Below, piece after piece: positions 1 to 5,014 of a stretch of 5,595 bases of DNA (position 1 is the first letter of the stretch; every line of letters begins with the position of its first letter). The notes under the pieces were generated by a model. It had not been told where the DNA came from. It made no database searches and saw only the letters and a list, made by a program, of their open reading frames with translations. The position numbers and the translations under genes are program-made. The stretch lies in the NCBI GenBank assembly GCA_016186985.1, contig JACPKO010000106.1:1-5595 (forward strand), in the 5' to 3' direction. The DNA is from Candidatus Daviesbacteria bacterium (GTDB taxonomy: Bacteria > Patescibacteriota > Microgenomatia > Daviesbacterales > UBA10151).

Positions 1-1
1 A

Positions 2-79
2 AAAAGGAGAGATGTGAAGCTAGTTCAAAAGGAAGGTGGTTTAGTAGCACGTAGTTTTGTTACAAATACCAGAGTATAA
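2..79 (+). CDS. Possible C-terminal fragment of an upstream gene (partial, uncertain)
   Basis: A reading frame is open from the left edge to a TAA at 77-79 and encodes about 25 residues ending RSFVTNTRV. The composition (basic residues, valines, no odd repeats) is protein-like, but the stretch is too short to assign to a family. If real, it ends 8 bases before the SemiSWEET start and its stop overlaps a TATAAT box. A second frame is also open from the edge, to a TAG at 52-54, so openness alone is weak evidence. The sequence to the left of the window would settle it. Confidence 0.3.
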   Translation, partial: KRRDVKLVQKEGGLVARSFVTNTRV

Positions 80-80
80 T
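75..80 (+). promoter_or_regulatory. Candidate -10 box for the SemiSWEET gene, start point near the ATG
   Basis: A perfect TATAAT lies 7 bases before the ATG at 88. No good -35 box is seen at 16-18 bases upstream and there is no extended -10 TG. Transcription would begin at about 86-88, giving a leaderless or nearly leaderless mRNA. This fits the absence of any Shine-Dalgarno sequence in front of the gene. Confidence 0.42.
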
Positions 81-87
81 TTACAAA

Positions 88-351
88 ATGGACCAGAAGA
101 TAATTATAGACTTAATAGGATACATAGCAGTAATTATTGGAGCAAGCATGTTTGCGCCTCAAGCGATTAAAATCTGGAAAACTAAAGAAACAAAAGGAAT
201 CTCACTCCTGTCATTTTCTCTTCTAGCACTCGTTTCCTTGCTCTGGACGATCTATGGGTTTTTACTAAATGCAATGCCCGTTATTTTAGTAAATGTCATC
301 GTTGGAATTTTAAGCCTCTTTATTGTCTTGATGAAGCTGAAATACAAATGA
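88..351 (+). CDS. SemiSWEET-type sugar transporter (MtN3/PQ-loop family)
   Basis: This 87-residue protein is a single triple-helix bundle, the size expected of bacterial SemiSWEETs, which dimerise in the cytoplasmic membrane to move mono- or disaccharides by facilitated diffusion. Predicted helices are at about residues 6-28, 38-60 and 64-83. The PQ motif is P24-Q25 at the end of helix 1, followed by the basic loop KIWKTKETKG and the family's GISLLSFSL stretch. W53, Y56-G57, P64 and N69 match the conserved W..YG...P....N pattern; the Trp and Asn correspond to the sugar-pocket pair of the family. The ATG at 88 is the natural start because helix 1 begins straight after a short polar N-terminus. 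No Shine-Dalgarno sequence precedes it. The substrate cannot be read from sequence. No neighbour is a sugar catabolic gene, although a sugar dehydrogenase lies on the other strand at 1913-3103. Confidence 0.9.
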   Translation: MDQKIIIDLIGYIAVIIGASMFAPQAIKIWKTKETKGISLLSFSLLALVSLLWTIYGFLLNAMPVILVNVIVGILSLFIVLMKLKYK

Positions 352-367
352 ACTATTCCTTAACGAC

Positions 368-394
368 TTGACATTTTTTATATGTAGATACAAT
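368..394 (+). promoter_or_regulatory. Candidate promoter of the mazE antitoxin gene
   Basis: A perfect TTGACA (368-373) and a TACAAT (389-394) flank a 15-base spacer, shorter than the usual 17. The start point would fall near 401, only about 4 bases before the ATG at 405, with no ribosome site between. The -10 box sits inside a pair of small palindromes that probably bind the antitoxin itself. The short spacer makes exact assignment uncertain. Confidence 0.5.
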
Positions 395-403
395 GTAATT
401 ACA
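383..403 (+). promoter_or_regulatory. Tandem palindromic operator overlapping the mazE -10 box
   Basis: Two sites of the form TGTA-NN-TACA stand in tandem: TGTAGATACA at 383-392 and TGTAATTACA at 394-403. The second extends to a perfect 12-base palindrome, ATGTAATTACAT (393-404). Their centres are 11 bases apart, one helical turn, so two dimers would sit on the same face of the DNA. AbrB/MazE-type antitoxins commonly repress their own promoter through such short palindromes. Binding by this particular protein is inferred. Confidence 0.5.
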
Positions 404-404
404 T

Positions 405-653
405 ATGATAACTACACTAATTGCGATAGGAAATTCCCGTGGAGTTCGTATTCCGAAACCCCTTTTGGAGGAGAGTGGATTAGGCAAAGATGTGGAATTA
501 CGCGTGAAGAAAGGTGAAATTAAAATTACTTCACCTAAAAAGAGAAAGGCTTCTGTCGATCCTTTGACATTAGCGTCAGAAGCTGCCTTTGCCAAAGACT
601 GGCTACGGCCAGAAGAGGAGGAAGCATGGGAAGTCTATCAATCGGACAAGTAG
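405..653 (+). CDS. mazE: MazE-like antitoxin with AbrB/SpoVT DNA-binding domain
   Basis: The 82-residue product has the swapped-hairpin AbrB/MazE fold signature in residues 1-45: I-x-x-x-GNSRGVRIPKPLLEESGLG followed by VELRVKKGEIKI. The GNSRGVRIP element is the DNA-contacting loop in this family. Residues 46-82 are acidic and polar (FAKDWLRPEEEEAWE) and match the tail with which MazE proteins wrap and block MazF. Length is normal. The ATG at 405 begins the domain directly (MITTLIAIGNSRG). There is no Shine-Dalgarno sequence, and the predicted transcript starts almost at the ATG. The last 28 bases overlap the start of the mazF remnant, the usual coupled arrangement. Because that toxin is broken, the protein can act here only as a regulator or as a spare antitoxin against other MazF copies. 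It is intact, with no frameshift. Confidence 0.87.
   Translation: MITTLIAIGNSRGVRIPKPLLEESGLGKDVELRVKKGEIKITSPKKRKASVDPLTLASEAAFAKDWLRPEEEEAWEVYQSDK
615..621 (+). promoter_or_regulatory. Shine-Dalgarno sequence of the mazF remnant
   Basis: GAGGAGG stands 4 bases before the ATG at 626, inside the mazE coding sequence. It is one of the few clear ribosome sites in the window. It shows that the toxin start was meant to be translated on the antitoxin mRNA, and it has survived the loss of the toxin body. Confidence 0.6.
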
Positions 654-792
654 TTCCTATCCCTATTTCCCTCGCTCTGATAAAATAGCTACCCTGGATC
701 AAAAAATGGTTGTACGAAAGCTTGGAGTTTTAAAAATAGCTAAATTGTCTGAAGTCAAAGCCTCGCTAAAAAAAGTGCTGAAAATCAGTTAA
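626..792 (+). pseudogene. mazF: mazF/pemK endoribonuclease toxin, internally deleted and frameshifted
   Basis: From the ATG at 626 the frame reads MGSLSIGQVV, the standard opening of a MazF/PemK mRNA-cleaving toxin, but it stops at a TAG (686-688) after 20 codons. The expected C-terminal part follows in another frame at about 667-792: FPRSDKIATLDQKMVVRK and onward to the TAA at 790-792, matching the family's (D)KIxTLDxxLVVxKLGxLxxxKLxEV ending. A full MazF is about 110 residues, roughly 330 bp; only 167 bp remain, so about half the gene, including the central strands and usual catalytic Arg/Ser-Thr region, is gone. The join lies near 655-680. RNase activity is very unlikely. An assembly error across this point is the alternative explanation. 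Confidence 0.82.
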
Positions 793-793
793 C

Positions 794-1837
794 TTAGACC
801 TTAATCCACTTGCAGGAGAGAACGTTAAATGTAAGTTCCCATTTACCAATTTTAAATGTTTGGGGTCCGAAACTGCAAGATAATTTGTTTTTTGGTTTTG
901 GTGTTGCAGAGGGTGAAGCAGAAGGTGTAGCCGAAGGAGCTATGGATGCGGAAGCAGAAGCAGATGGACTTGCACTAGCTGATGCGCTAGGACTGGCAGA
1001 AGGTGAAGCGCTTGGTAAGGCAGAGGGAGAAGCACTCGGTGAAGCTGATGGTGACTGGGATGGCTCAGGACTTGGCGATCCTGACGGTTCGGCACTCGGT
1101 GAAGCTGATGGTGAAGCGGAAGGAGATTCACTGGGAGATGCCGATGGGCTTGGACTGATTGAAGGAGCAGGGGAAGCTGTTGGTGTTTCTGCCGATGAGG
1201 ATGCATTTTGGGGATCAGAAACTAACCTTAAAATAAAATCGTTTGTATTATTATCTGTATCCTCACCATTACCACCGTTAACATCAGCTCCCGAGGTCAT
1301 GCTATCCGCTGTTGAGGCAGAATTTGCTTTCCTTTCAGCGCTTCCGCTGGCTTCAGGAGCAGTTAAAGACGTACCTTCACCTAATGGATTTGCAACGGTG
1401 CCGAAAGTAACGGCATCAACAATAGTTCCTGTGTCCAAAGCCCCGTTTCTTAAAGCAAGGCTATTGTTATTTGAAACTAAGTCTGTTGTATTTTTATCGC
1501 AGGAAAGCGCCGAGTCTAGTGAACTGTTACACCATAAAAAGTATCCATGAGCAGGGATTGTGTCGGTTGAGGTAAATGTGGCTATTGAATCATCAGCTAT
1601 TCCTGTACTTGTCCTTTTTACCAGCCTCATTCCATCTAAATTAATATCAGAAACTGTTGGATTATAAAGTTCAATAAAATCTTCGCCAGATGTTGCTCCT
1701 GCAACCTGAACCTCAGAAATAACTACATTTCCAGCCAAAGCTGATTGGACCGAAGCAGGTTTTGCAAGAGATACTAAAAGAGTGATGATAAGGAAAACAT
1801 TGAGAATGAAAAGCCAGGACAGTTTAGCTTTTTGCAT
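794..1837 (-). CDS. Secreted lamin-tail-domain (LTD) protein with Ser/Pro/Ala stalk
   Basis: The 347-residue protein begins with a signal peptide: basic MQKAK, a hydrophobic core at about 7-25, and a likely cleavage after ALA (33-35). Residues 37-146 form a lamin tail domain, an Ig-like beta fold: VVISEVQVAG, then EDFIELYNPT, INLDGMRLVKR, IPAHGYFLW, LALRNG, IVDAVTFG. This fold is common in bacterial secreted proteins and usually serves as a binding or structural module. Residues 147-217 are polar and glycine-rich. Residues 218-313 are a Ser/Pro/Ala tract, probably an extended stalk or wall-spanning linker. The last 34 residues (KPKNKLSCSF to SCKWIKV) look like a small beta unit. Four cysteines occur as two pairs, C103/C113 and C321/C342, plausible disulfides. 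No sortase motif or C-terminal helix is present. The gene lies 75 bases after the dehydrogenase gene and may share its transcript or use its own promoter. The exact role is unknown. Confidence 0.85.
   Translation of the reverse strand: MQKAKLSWLFILNVFLIITLLVSLAKPASVQSALAGNVVISEVQVAGATSGEDFIELYNPTVSDINLDGMRLVKRTSTGIADDSIATFTSTDTIPAHGYFLWCNSSLDSALSCDKNTTDLVSNNNSLALRNGALDTGTIVDAVTFGTVANPLGEGTSLTAPEASGSAERKANSASTADSMTSGADVNGGNGEDTDNNTNDFILRLVSDPQNASSSAETPTASPAPSISPSPSASPSESPSASPSASPSAEPSGSPSPEPSQSPSASPSASPSALPSASPSASPSASASASPSASASASIAPSATPSASPSATPKPKNKLSCSFGPQTFKIGKWELTFNVLSCKWIKV
899..1186 (-). repeat. Low-complexity Ser/Pro/Ala-coding tract
   Basis: About 96 codons of the LTD protein gene (residues 218-313) read almost only Ser, Pro and Ala in SP, ASP and SAS units, with a few Glu, Gly, Gln, Leu, Ile and Thr. 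Synonymous codons are well mixed, so the DNA is not a pure short tandem repeat and the pattern is kept at protein level. The regular composition also keeps other frames open over this stretch, producing long false reading frames on both strands. Confidence 0.88.
1032..1114. repeat. 23-base exact direct repeat, 60-base period, inside the stalk coding tract
   Basis: The same 23 bases, starting GCACTCGGTGAAG and ending GATGGTGA on the + strand, occur at 1032-1054 and 1092-1114. The period is exactly 60 bases, 20 codons, so gain or loss of one unit by recombination would preserve the frame. Confidence 0.85.
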
Positions 1838-1848
1838 GTATTAATAAC

Positions 1849-1879
1849 TTTATACTATATCCGTTCCGCAGGCAGTCAA
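1849..1879 (-). promoter_or_regulatory. Candidate promoter of the LTD protein gene
   Basis: Reading the - strand, TTGACT (1874-1879) is followed 19 bases later by TATAAA (1849-1854). The spacer is at the long limit. The start point would lie only about 4-5 bases before the ATG at 1837, and no Shine-Dalgarno sequence is present. AT-rich sequence alone could give such a match, so this is tentative. Confidence 0.35.
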
Positions 1880-1912
1880 TAATGTAAAAATATATCAATA
1901 TAGGTCAAAATT

Positions 1913-3103
1913 TTAGAGCTTTTGGAGATTGATCCTAATGATCCGGTCATCTTCCGGTTTTGGAATCCCGCGTCCGTCGCGGTTTGAGGTCGTTATATAA
2001 AGCATACCATCAGGCCCGGCGATAACCTCTCTGATCCGTCCATACTTACCTTTGAAATGTTCTTTAAAATCTATAACTTTATGACCCTGCAAGCTTTGCT
2101 TATTATTTTCTATTACAGCCTCATAAAGCGTTTGCCCGCGAAGGCCTCCGAAAAAAAGTGAATTGTTATAAAAAGCAGCGCCTCCAGGCGCCCAGGCAAC
2201 AGAAGGTGTAGAATTTTTAATCGGTGTCACCATACCTTCCCGGGTTTGATCGCCCTGAATTTCAGGCCAACCATAATTATTTCCGTACTCAATTAAATTA
2301 ATCTCGTCATTTCCTGTTCCTAACGTTCCGCCGGATGGTCCGTGTTCTGTTTCATATAAATTTCCGTCTTCATCCCACGCGATTCCCTGAGGATTCCTGT
2401 GCCCGTATGAATAAACCTCGTTATTAAATGGATTTCCCGGAGCAGGTTTTCCCTCATCCGTTACTCTTAATATTTTTCCAGCTAAAGAATTTTTATCCTG
2501 GGCAAACGAAGGGTTTTGAGCGTCCCCTGTTGTTATGAATAAAAATCCTCCGGTTCCGAATTTTATTCTCCCGCCGTTATGGTTAGAAGCACCCGGGATT
2601 TTATCCACAATAATTTCCTCATCAGTTAAGCTGTTGTTTGCGTATTTCATCCTTACTACCCGGTTAAAAGTATTATCTCCCTCGCTTGAATATGTGTAAT
2701 AAAAATATACGAAGCTGTTGGAAGAAAAATCAGGATGCAAAGCAATTCCCAAAAGCCCTCCCTCGCCGATTTCTTTGACATTTTCTAAAGTTGCAACAGG
2801 CATCTGCTGAAGATTTCCATTTTTATCCACCAATCTCAAGGTCCCTTTTCTTTCCGTAACCAACATATCGCCGTTTGGCAAAAAAGCTATAGCCCAGGGA
2901 GTATCTAATCCTTCAGCAACAATTGTTTCTGCAGGGGTATCCTGATTTTGGCTATTGAATGTCGAACTTGGGCTCGAGAGGGTTATTATTTTTGGTGAGT
3001 CGGTATTTCCAGGGACAGTCCTGTATGTTGAAGAGATAAAATAATAAATTGCCCCGGCGCCAACCAATAAAATCAATAATATTGAAGCTAAAAGTATTTT
3101 CAT
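1913..3103 (-). CDS. PQQ-dependent sugar dehydrogenase, membrane-anchored (Asd/YliI, GSDH family)
   Basis: The 396-residue protein has an N-terminal hydrophobic anchor (about 3-23), a polar linker to about 55, then a six-bladed propeller of the glucose/sorbosone dehydrogenase family. Known members oxidise aldoses on the outer side of the membrane using pyrroloquinoline quinone and calcium. Recognisable elements are LDTPWAIAFLPNGDMLVTER (66-85), GEGGLLGIALHPDF (113-126), NHNGGRIKF (174-182) with H175 at the expected catalytic-base position, GHRNPQG (234-240) whose Arg-Asn contacts PQQ in relatives, EHGPSGG (253-259), DEINLI (266-271), GNNYGWP (274-280) and the last blade RIREVIAGPDGMLYITT (356-372). 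A six-residue insert, TLGTGN, separates EHGPSGG from DEINLI. There is no cysteine. No PQQ synthesis gene is visible, so cofactor would be scavenged or made elsewhere. The start is an ATG before the anchor, without a ribosome site and with two hairpins upstream. No strong terminator follows. Family confidence is high; the substrate is unknown. Confidence 0.9.
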   Translation of the reverse strand: MKILLASILLILLVGAGAIYYFISSTYRTVPGNTDSPKIITLSSPSSTFNSQNQDTPAETIVAEGLDTPWAIAFLPNGDMLVTERKGTLRLVDKNGNLQQMPVATLENVKEIGEGGLLGIALHPDFSSNSFVYFYYTYSSEGDNTFNRVVRMKYANNSLTDEEIIVDKIPGASNHNGGRIKFGTGGFLFITTGDAQNPSFAQDKNSLAGKILRVTDEGKPAPGNPFNNEVYSYGHRNPQGIAWDEDGNLYETEHGPSGGTLGTGNDEINLIEYGNNYGWPEIQGDQTREGMVTPIKNSTPSVAWAPGGAAFYNNSLFFGGLRGQTLYEAVIENNKQSLQGHKVIDFKEHFKGKYGRIREVIAGPDGMLYITTSNRDGRGIPKPEDDRIIRINLQKL

Positions 3104-3115
3104 AATCGGATGTTA

Positions 3116-3136
3116 GCACTTAATTAAACTAAGTGC
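3116..3136 (-). repeat. Inverted repeat, 7-base arms, just before the dehydrogenase gene
   Basis: GCACTTA (3116-3122) and TAAGTGC (3130-3136) are perfect inverted arms around a 7-base loop. The hairpin ends 12 bases before the ATG at 3103 and directly abuts a longer palindrome at 3137. It lacks a U-run on the - strand, so it is not an intrinsic terminator for the upstream gene. It could affect translation initiation or be part of an operator. Confidence 0.5.
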
Positions 3137-3167
3137 ATTTTGTTACACCTCGGAGGTGTAACAAAAT
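3137..3167. repeat. 31-base near-perfect palindrome with 15-base arms
   Basis: The arm ATTTTGTTACACCTC (3137-3151) is mirrored exactly by GAGGTGTAACAAAAT (3153-3167) around one central G (3152). It lies in the 123-base gap between the dipZ stop and the dehydrogenase start. In either direction the 3' side ends in A's rather than T's, so it does not look like a Rho-independent terminator. A dispersed REP-like palindrome, a regulator-binding site or an mRNA structural element are the options. The rest of the gap shows nothing clear beyond a weak TATACT on the - strand at 3188-3193 with no -35 partner. Confidence 0.85.
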
Positions 3168-3226
3168 TGAGAGACTTGATAGTCGTTAGTATAACTAAGT
3201 AACCTCAACGATCGTGATTTGATAAT

Positions 3227-4972
3227 TCATCCAAACGTGAAGGCGTAGATTTCCGTATTAGGATCTAGAAATTCCAGTTTTAAAATATGCCGGCCGGGGG
3301 TTTTTAAATTAATTAATTTGTAAAGGGAAGCGCCCTTTACTGTTAATATGCTTTCCTTTACATCAATCCCTGCAGAATCAGTTTCTGAAACCGGCTTACC
3401 ATCCAAGTATATTTCGACTTTGCTTGTGGTATTGGGGTTCTTAGGTCGCATAACTAAAAATACTTCCTTGGCATCAAAATTTAAGTATAAAATTGAGCCT
3501 TTTTTGGGGTTTGAGTATTCCTCCATAACATCCCACTCTCCTGAAAATCCAAATGTGTTCGCGCTCGGAGCTATAGAGGAGGTGTAAATTGCACCGGCAT
3601 CTTTCACCAGATACTCAGGCGAGGATAAAAATTGCATTCTGCCGTAACCTAAATAAAGTTCAGGGGTTTTGGCATAGTTTTCGTATTCAGGGTTGCTGAT
3701 TGTTGAACCGGTTAAATCCGAGCCGGTTTCAGAAAGAAGTTCCTGGATAACTTTTTCGCTCTCGTCATACGCCCCCTCGCCAAAATGTGTGTATCTTATA
3801 TTGCCTTCTTTATCTATAAAATATTTAGCCGGCCAAAAACGGTTTTTATACGCCCGCCAGGTAGAGAAATCATTATCCTGGACAATTGGATAAGTTAACC
3901 CAAAATCTGCAATCGCCTTTTTAACATTTTCAGGATTTTTTTCAAACTCAAATTCCGGCGAGTGTACACCTATTATTACGAGTCCTTTGTTCTGATATTT
4001 ATCCCACCAGGATTTTAAATAAGGAAACGTCCGTTGGCAGTTAATGCAAGAATATGTCCAAAAATCTATTAATACAACTTTGCCGCGTAAGTCTGAAAGT
4101 TTTAGGGGTTGGCTGTTAAACCATTCACCGCTGGGAATAAGTTCCGGAGCTAAATTACCTTTAGGTTGGGTCAAGTCAAACATTGGTTTACCGAGATCTT
4201 CCTTTTTAACTTCCCCTCCGGATAAATTTTTTAGAGCATTTTGAATCAAGGGAATATCTTCAAATTTAGTAAGTCCTACTCCGTAATTTGGAAAAGTGTC
4301 GAGAATAAAAGTTTGGAATTTTCGATCAAAATTAAAAAATATCGCTATTGCGGTTAGAATCATTAAAACTCCGAACGCTTTTTGGATTTGTCCGCTATTT
4401 GCCAAAAGCCAGGGTGTTTTTTTTAAAGCAGTCTGCCCGGCTATCATTATAAAAAACATAGGTATTGCAGTGCCGATTGCATATGCCAATGTGATGAAAA
4501 AGGCATCAAGATTGACCGAACCGGTTATCGCAAGCGATATAACCGAGGCTAAAATTGGTCCAACGCAGGGAGTCCATAAAAGCCCTAAAGAAAGTCCCAT
4601 AATAATTCCCCCGCCAAATCCGGTTTGGTTTTGGGATTGGGGAAGAAACTGTGAAAGTTTGGAAAAAAGTATCTCCATCCATATTTGGAATTTAGGAATA
4701 AGCATTGAAAGTCCAAACAAAGCAATAACAACCACTGAAAAAACTCTTAAAGATTCAGCCGGTATCCCGAATATCCTAACTATTGAAGATAAAAAAAGCG
4801 TAAAGATTGTAAAACTTAAAACAAAACCTACAATTACTCCCAGTGGTCTGGCTTTTCCGATTTGCTGTGTGCCGATTGAAGAAGAAAGGATGATTGGCAA
4901 TATAGGCAAAATGCATGGCGAGAGAATCGTAACTATTCCAGCCAAAAACGCGAAAATAATTAAAAGTATCAT
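3227..4972 (-). CDS. dipZ: DipZ-like thiol-disulfide protein: CcdA membrane domain, TlpA-like thioredoxin, C-terminal beta domain
   Basis: The 581-residue protein (from the ATG at 4972) joins three parts. Residues 1-215 are a CcdA/DsbD-type six-helix domain that moves electrons across the membrane; its two redox cysteines are C20 in SPCILP and C136 in WTPCVGP. Residues about 263-416 are an extracytoplasmic TlpA/ResA-like thioredoxin fold with active site C309-I-N-C312 in the DipZ hallmark WTYSCINCQRTFPYL, then HSPEFEFEKN and cis-proline P381 in WPAKYFI. Residues about 432-581 are the DipZ C-terminal beta-sandwich domain (LGYGR, GFSGEWDVMEEY, VFLVMRPKN). It probably takes electrons from cytoplasmic thioredoxin and reduces envelope disulfides. 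A TTG at 4984 would add four residues but lies inside a terminator stem; the ATG begins helix 1 at the usual distance from the first cysteine. No Shine-Dalgarno sequence is present. Upstream, 42 bases away, is a second thioredoxin, supporting a joint role. Confidence 0.92.
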   Translation of the reverse strand: MILLIIFAFLAGIVTILSPCILPILPIILSSSIGTQQIGKARPLGVIVGFVLSFTIFTLFLSSIVRIFGIPAESLRVFSVVVIALFGLSMLIPKFQIWMEILFSKLSQFLPQSQNQTGFGGGIIMGLSLGLLWTPCVGPILASVISLAITGSVNLDAFFITLAYAIGTAIPMFFIMIAGQTALKKTPWLLANSGQIQKAFGVLMILTAIAIFFNFDRKFQTFILDTFPNYGVGLTKFEDIPLIQNALKNLSGGEVKKEDLGKPMFDLTQPKGNLAPELIPSGEWFNSQPLKLSDLRGKVVLIDFWTYSCINCQRTFPYLKSWWDKYQNKGLVIIGVHSPEFEFEKNPENVKKAIADFGLTYPIVQDNDFSTWRAYKNRFWPAKYFIDKEGNIRYTHFGEGAYDESEKVIQELLSETGSDLTGSTISNPEYENYAKTPELYLGYGRMQFLSSPEYLVKDAGAIYTSSIAPSANTFGFSGEWDVMEEYSNPKKGSILYLNFDAKEVFLVMRPKNPNTTSKVEIYLDGKPVSETDSAGIDVKESILTVKGASLYKLINLKTPGRHILKLEFLDPNTEIYAFTFG

Positions 4973-4975
4973 AGT

Positions 4976-5007
4976 AAAAAACAAAGGCAGTTTAGCTGCC
5001 TTTGTTT
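4976..5007 (-). terminator. Intrinsic terminator between the thioredoxin gene and dipZ
   Basis: On the - strand a perfect 12-base stem, AAACAAAGGCAG against CTGCCTTTGTTT, encloses a 5-base loop and runs into a T-tract of six (complement of 4976-4981, the first three in the stem). It begins 7 bases after the thioredoxin stop and ends three bases before the dipZ ATG at 4972. The shape is that of a Rho-independent terminator for the thioredoxin transcript. Whether it stops transcription fully or acts as an attenuator for dipZ cannot be told. Confidence 0.78.
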
Positions 5008-5014
5008 CATAATA

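Noticed and set aside
353..595. - strand frame of 80 codons opposite mazE
   Set aside because: It is antisense to a well-recognised AbrB/MazE gene, and its product shows no family features.
899..1186. Repeat tract considered as a CRISPR or satellite array
   Set aside because: There are no constant repeats with regular unique spacers. The periodicity is codon-level and continues the LTD reading frame.
940..1206. - strand frame rich in His, Gln, Leu and Pro within the stalk region
   Set aside because: It is an out-of-frame reading of the same low-complexity tract, with no start context or recognisable domain.
810..1550. Long + strand reading frame (246 codons) rich in Gly/Glu/Ala/Asp/Leu, opposite the LTD gene
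   Set aside because: Its repetitive AEGEALGEADG content is the exact antisense of the Ser/Pro/Ala codons. The - strand frame has a signal peptide, an LTD domain and a stop abutting its neighbour, so this is a shadow kept open by composition.
3137..3167. Palindrome read as a Rho-independent terminator for dipZ
   Set aside because: On both strands the 3' arm ends in A's and no U-run follows, so the basic terminator layout is missing.
3188..3193. TATACT on the - strand as the dehydrogenase promoter -10 box
   Set aside because: No -35-like sequence occurs at 16-18 bases upstream and there is no extended -10, so a single AT-rich hexamer is not enough to call it.
4973..4984. TTG at 4984 as the dipZ start
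   Set aside because: It lies in the 3' arm of a terminator stem, lacks a ribosome site and adds only MFFT. The ATG at 4972 begins the first membrane helix at the usual place.
4296..5012. + strand frame of 238 codons opposite the dipZ membrane domain
   Set aside because: It is antisense to a CcdA domain with clear redox motifs; the Lys/Ile-rich product arises from complementing the hydrophobic codons.
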